Source: DUZB01 sp964407525
GTDB lineage: Bacteria > Desulfobacterota > DSM-4660 > Desulfatiglandales > Desulfatiglandaceae
DNA length: 5,400 bases
Assembly: GCA_964407525.1 (NCBI GenBank)
Contig: CAYOWC010000323.1
Location: 1 to 5,400 of the forward strand
Direction: 5' to 3'
The notes below the pieces were generated by a model. It was not told the origin of the DNA. It did no database searches and saw only the letters and a list, made by a program, of their open reading frames with translations. Position 1 is the stretch's first letter, and each line of letters opens with the position of its first letter. Shown here piece after piece: positions 5,143 to 5,400 of this stretch. The translations under genes were made by a program, and so were the position numbers.

Positions 5143-5400
5143 CGCGGAGATCAACACCGTTTCCTGGTTGTAATCCGGTTCGATGGTCCCGATCAGTTCG
5201 ATCTTCAGGGTTACTTCTTTGGTCGCGCAAAAAAGAAATCTTCCCGGTCGAAAAATTTCGTTCGTGCCTCTCAGGTGCAGGACCCTGATTGGCGCTTTAA
5301 AACGTTTTGCCAGTTTAAATGCTCCTTCCTGAAATTCTCCGATCCTGTTGTTTCTGCTCCTGGTCCCTTCAGGGAAGATGAAAAGATTTCCACCTGAATC
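5104..5400 (-). CDS. PlsC-type 1-acylglycerol-3-phosphate acyltransferase, C-terminal part
   Basis: This is the last 98 residues of a lysophospholipid acyltransferase-superfamily enzyme, which transfers an acyl chain to a lysophosphatidate-type or related lipid acceptor at the inner membrane. FPEGTRS at 9-15 of the visible part is the substrate-binding motif III, followed by GEFQEGAFKLAKRFKAPIRV (21-40), the motif IV region. IFRPGRFLF follows, then a C-terminal helix ending SAHALYKEK. The HxxxxD catalytic motif and the N-terminal membrane anchor would lie beyond base 5400. The frame is open from the right edge to TAA at 5104-5106 with no lesion. The RGT..IF.PGRF pattern resembles the acyltransferases found in aryl-polyene or lipid clusters with ketosynthases. 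This fits the ketosynthase fragment on the same strand at 1-62. The exact acceptor cannot be told. Confidence 0.82.
   Translation of the reverse strand, partial: DSGGNLFIFPEGTRSRNNRIGEFQEGAFKLAKRFKAPIRVLHLRGTNEIFRPGRFLFCATKEVTLKIELIGTIEPDYNQETVLISALTKSAHALYKEK

Noticed and set aside
5206..5260. A suspected frameshift in the acyltransferase gene
   Set aside because: On careful re-reading of the run of A/T at 5250-5260 the frame is continuous (IFRPGRFLF, then CATKEVTLKIE), so the gene is intact in the window.
1..5400. CRISPR array, tRNA, rRNA or riboswitch
   Set aside because: No regularly spaced repeats, no tRNA-like cloverleaf or conserved RNA motif was seen on reading either strand.

Overview
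The window is a patchwork accessory region from an unidentified bacterium. The type of transposase-like gene and the lipid genes at the two edges would fit a delta-proteobacterial (Desulfobacterota-like) genome, but that is a weak inference. No rRNA, tRNA or taxonomic marker is present. Base use changes between blocks: the hipBA promoter is very AT-rich, while the TIR gene is clearly more GC-rich than its neighbours. This suggests pieces of different origin.

Layout. (a) Bases 1-62, minus strand, hold a short piece of a beta-ketoacyl-ACP synthase. It is cut off just after the place where the catalytic GH motif should lie. (b) Bases 60-1141 are a RAYT/Y1 (HUH) transposase element bounded by 26-bp inverted repeats with one mismatch. 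Its gene lacks a clear start codon and is split by one in-frame TGA, exactly where related copies in this window carry TGG. (c) Bases 1142-1285 are the middle of a second RAYT gene. (d) Bases 1278-2815, minus strand, are an intact hipBA toxin-antitoxin operon with an AT-rich, palindrome-rich promoter at about 2816-2897. (e) Bases 3093-3362 are the C-terminal part of a RAYT gene. Blocks (c) and (e) share a 39-bp direct repeat with two mismatches, and they would join in frame if hipBA plus one repeat copy were removed. (f) Bases 3410-3733 encode an unrecognised 107-residue protein, convergent with the next gene. (g) Bases 3689-4687, minus strand, encode a TIR-RyR two-domain protein, probably a defence or signalling effector. 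(h) Bases 4753-5142 encode an unrecognised protein, probably 3'-truncated. (i) Bases 5104-5400, minus strand, hold the C-terminal part of a PlsC-type acyltransferase that continues off the right edge.

Reading the whole. A minus-strand lipid locus (acyltransferase at right, ketosynthase at left) appears to have been interrupted by about 5 kb of mobile and conflict-type DNA. The RAYT remnants look like a landing site where successive insertions piled up. The cargo is a toxin-antitoxin pair and a TIR effector, as in defence islands. The most interesting items are the TIR-RyR protein, the hipBA module bracketed by a repeat inside a RAYT coding motif, and the TGG-to-TGA lesion in the RAYT gene. 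The stretch 2898-3092 holds no gene I can support.
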